64,000 bases of DNA from Geomonas azotofigens. Lineage in GTDB: Bacteria; Desulfobacterota; Desulfuromonadia; Geobacterales; Geobacteraceae. Under the pieces are notes generated by a model. The model saw only the letters and a list, made by a program, of their open reading frames with translations, was not told the DNA's origin and made no database searches. Every line of letters starts with the position of its first letter. The stretch's first letter is position 1. Of the stretch, positions 62,617 through 64,000 are shown piece by piece. A program made the position numbers and the translations under genes. The stretch is taken from the NCBI RefSeq assembly GCF_018919395.1, contig NZ_JAHLME010000001.1:806001-870000 (forward strand). The letters run 5' to 3'.

Positions 62617-64000
62617 TCAGCCGGTGGTGCCAAGCCCGGCGGCGATGGCGTTCACCGTTTCCAGGAGCCGGAACAAGAGCCCGCCCGAGATCGCGGTGTC
62701 CTGTCGGCCGGAGTCCTGGCGCCACTGGCGCAGCAGGGCGATCTGGCGTTCGTGCAGTACCTTGAGCGCGTCCTCGCGGCGGGCCAGCGAGCTGTGCACG
62801 GCGGCCCGCCGCTCGGCCAGGGAACCGCCGTAGATCTCCTCCAGCATCCTGACGGTGCGTTGGTACTCGTCGCTGATGGCGGAGAAGACCGGCTCCCGGA
62901 TCGCCTCGTCGCGTACCAGCTCGGCGTAGCTGCGCATGATCTGCAGGTTGGCGCTGGCGACGCTGGTGGCTGCGTTGCTGATGATGTAGTGGAGCACGGT
63001 CCAGCTCTGGCAGTTGCGCACCAACTCGCCGAACAGGGGTGCGTCCTGGTGCATGAGCTCTTCGAGGGCGAAACCGATGCCGTACCAGCCGGAGAGGAAG
63101 TAGCGCGCCTGGCTCCAGCTGAAGACCCAGGGGATGGCGCGGAGGTCCCCCAGGGTCGCCTGGGCGGTGCGGCGCGCGGGGCGGGAGCCTATGCTGCTGG
63201 CCTCGATGACGTCGATCGGGGTGGCCTGCCGGAAAAAGTCGAGGAACCCCGGGCGGTTGAGTAGCTGCTGGTAGGCCGTGCGGCTTCGCTCGGCGAGGCG
63301 GTCCATGACCGGTTCGAGCGGGTGTCCCGGACCGGGGCCGCCGCGCTGGGGGATGCTGACTCCGGCGGTCCCCGCCAGCAACAGTTCGAGGTGGTAGGCG
63401 GCGTTGAGCGGGTTGGAGTACTTTTGCGAGATCACCTCGCCCTGTTCGGTCAGGCGCAGGTCCCCCGCGGCCGACCCCTCGGGCAGGCCGCGCAGGAAGC
63501 GGCTGGTGGGGCCCGCCCCCCGGCTGATGGTGCCCCCTCGGCCGTGGAAGAAGCGCAGCCGCACCCCCTGGCGCCGCCCGACCGCCACCATCGCCTCCTG
63601 TGCCCGGTAGAGGCCCCACAGGCTCGCCATGATCCCGCCGTCCTTGTTGCTGTCGCTGTAGCCTACCATGACCTGCTGCACCGGCCGCTCCCCGCACAGG
63701 TGCGCCAGGGTGCGCCGGGTCACCGGATGTTCGAGAAAATCGTTGAGGATGGCGGCGCTGCCGGTCAGGTCGTCGATGGTCTCGAAGAGGGGGACCACGG
63801 GGAGCTGGCAGACCAGTCCCTGCGCCGTCGGCAGCACCAGGCCCGCCTCCCGCGCCAGGAGGTAGACCACCAGGAGGTCAGAGAGCGAGCGGGTCATGCT
63901 GACGATGAGGGCACCCAGCGATTCGGGCCCGTAGTTCTGGATCTGGGTCGCCAGCACCCGGTAGCAGCTGATCACGCTTTGCGCTTCCCTGCCGGGCCTG
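62617..64000 (-). CDS. ppc: Phosphoenolpyruvate carboxylase, C-terminal part (runs off the window)
   Basis: Carboxylates PEP to oxaloacetate for anaplerosis. The 460 residues seen are the C-terminal half of a ~900-residue enzyme. [17 protein letters not shown] and the [14 protein letters not shown] loop (catalytic His and PEP/bicarbonate-binding Arg/Gly residues) are present, as is [11 protein letters not shown]. The ending reads [16 protein letters not shown], where the usual C-terminal NTG is TTG. The reading frame is open to the right edge; the apparent GTG start at 63975 is internal. It lies upstream of the chemoreceptor gene on the same strand, 173 nt apart, but the two are probably separate units. 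Confidence 0.94.
   Translation of the reverse strand, partial: RPGREAQSVISCYRVLATQIQNYGPESLGALIVSMTRSLSDLLVVYLLAREAGLVLPTAQGLVCQLPVVPLFETIDDLTGSAAILNDFLEHPVTRRTLAHLCGERPVQQVMVGYSDSNKDGGIMASLWGLYRAQEAMVAVGRRQGVRLRFFHGRGGTISRGAGPTSRFLRGLPEGSAAGDLRLTEQGEVISQKYSNPLNAAYHLELLLAGTAGVSIPQRGGPGPGHPLEPVMDRLAERSRTAYQQLLNRPGFLDFFRQATPIDVIEASSIGSRPARRTAQATLGDLRAIPWVFSWSQARYFLSGWYGIGFALEELMHQDAPLFGELVRNCQSWTVLHYIISNAATSVASANLQIMRSYAELVRDEAIREPVFSAISDEYQRTVRMLEEIYGGSLAERRAAVHSSLARREDALKVLHERQIALLRQWRQDSGRQDTAISGGLLFRLLETVNAIAAGLGTTG

Noticed and set aside
60020-63697. 1,225-codon minus-strand open frame spanning the chemoreceptor and part of ppc
   Set aside because: Only 60020-62443 encodes the chemoreceptor; the upstream part is another frame of ppc, and a good Shine-Dalgarno sequence marks the ATG at 62443.

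Overview
The window is GC-rich, densely packed bacterial chromosome. Its gene content points to a Geobacter-like deltaproteobacterium (Desulfuromonadota / Geobacterales). The main indicators are a nine-haem c-type cytochrome fused to a b-type membrane domain (CbcL type), a pentahaem cytochrome, a roughly 1,300-residue secreted multicopper oxidase of the OmpB/OmpC type, several PilT/PilB-family ATPases, a PATAN-domain (DUF4388) protein, and many two-component and c-di-GMP proteins. This assignment is an inference from gene content; no rRNA or tRNA gene is visible to confirm it.

Layout. 1-7.5 kb: a lytic transglycosylase, a YceH-family protein, glutamate dehydrogenase, a PilT-like ATPase next to a PATAN protein, and an orphan CitG-family protein. 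7.9-16.4 kb: PBP1A, HU, a DEAD-box RNA helicase, a flavodiiron protein and PriA. 16.6-25.7 kb: the CbcL-type cytochrome, a radical SAM pair, glmU-glmS, a VapC remnant and dcd. 25.8-29.2 kb: a hybrid histidine kinase and the pentahaem cytochrome. 29.5-37.2 kb: a CO-responsive island. 37.4-48.7 kb: a REC-PilZ protein, a PcrA/UvrD helicase, a lipoprotein, pdxA, a GT51 transglycosylase, an HD-GYP / GGDEF pair and a PP-loop tRNA-thiolase-like protein. 49-55 kb: a PilB-like protein without a recognisable P-loop beside a canonical PilT, an aminotransferase bracketed by two copies of a MITE-like element, an alpha/beta hydrolase and a lipoprotein. 55.7-64 kb: a small basic secreted protein plus the multicopper oxidase, a chemoreceptor and the C-terminal part of PEP carboxylase, which runs off the window.

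The most interesting region is the CO island. A CooA-type CRP/FNR regulator (29542-30201) precedes an operon carrying a hydrogenase small subunit fused to a 2x[4Fe-4S] ferredoxin, a NuoC-like subunit, a [NiFe] large subunit, HypA, CooF, the nickel CO dehydrogenase CooS, and a CooC whose N-terminus is a long His-Asp tract. A 16-bp palindrome of the published CooA-operator form (TGTCG-N6-CGACA) sits at the right distance from a -10 element for class II activation. A second site of the same form lies upstream of the pentahaem cytochrome. No membrane subunit of the energy-converting hydrogenase is encoded in the cluster, so the energetic arrangement may differ from the Rhodospirillum rubrum coo system.

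A second theme is repeated DNA. GC-rich palindromic repeats occur at about ten places and in two cases are read in frame as part of a coo-island protein. There are also an AAAACCATT-ended MITE-like element, an inverted pair of AATTG-rich repeats, a TGTAGGGGCGAAT-type repeat doublet and a 15-unit 9-bp tandem repeat.
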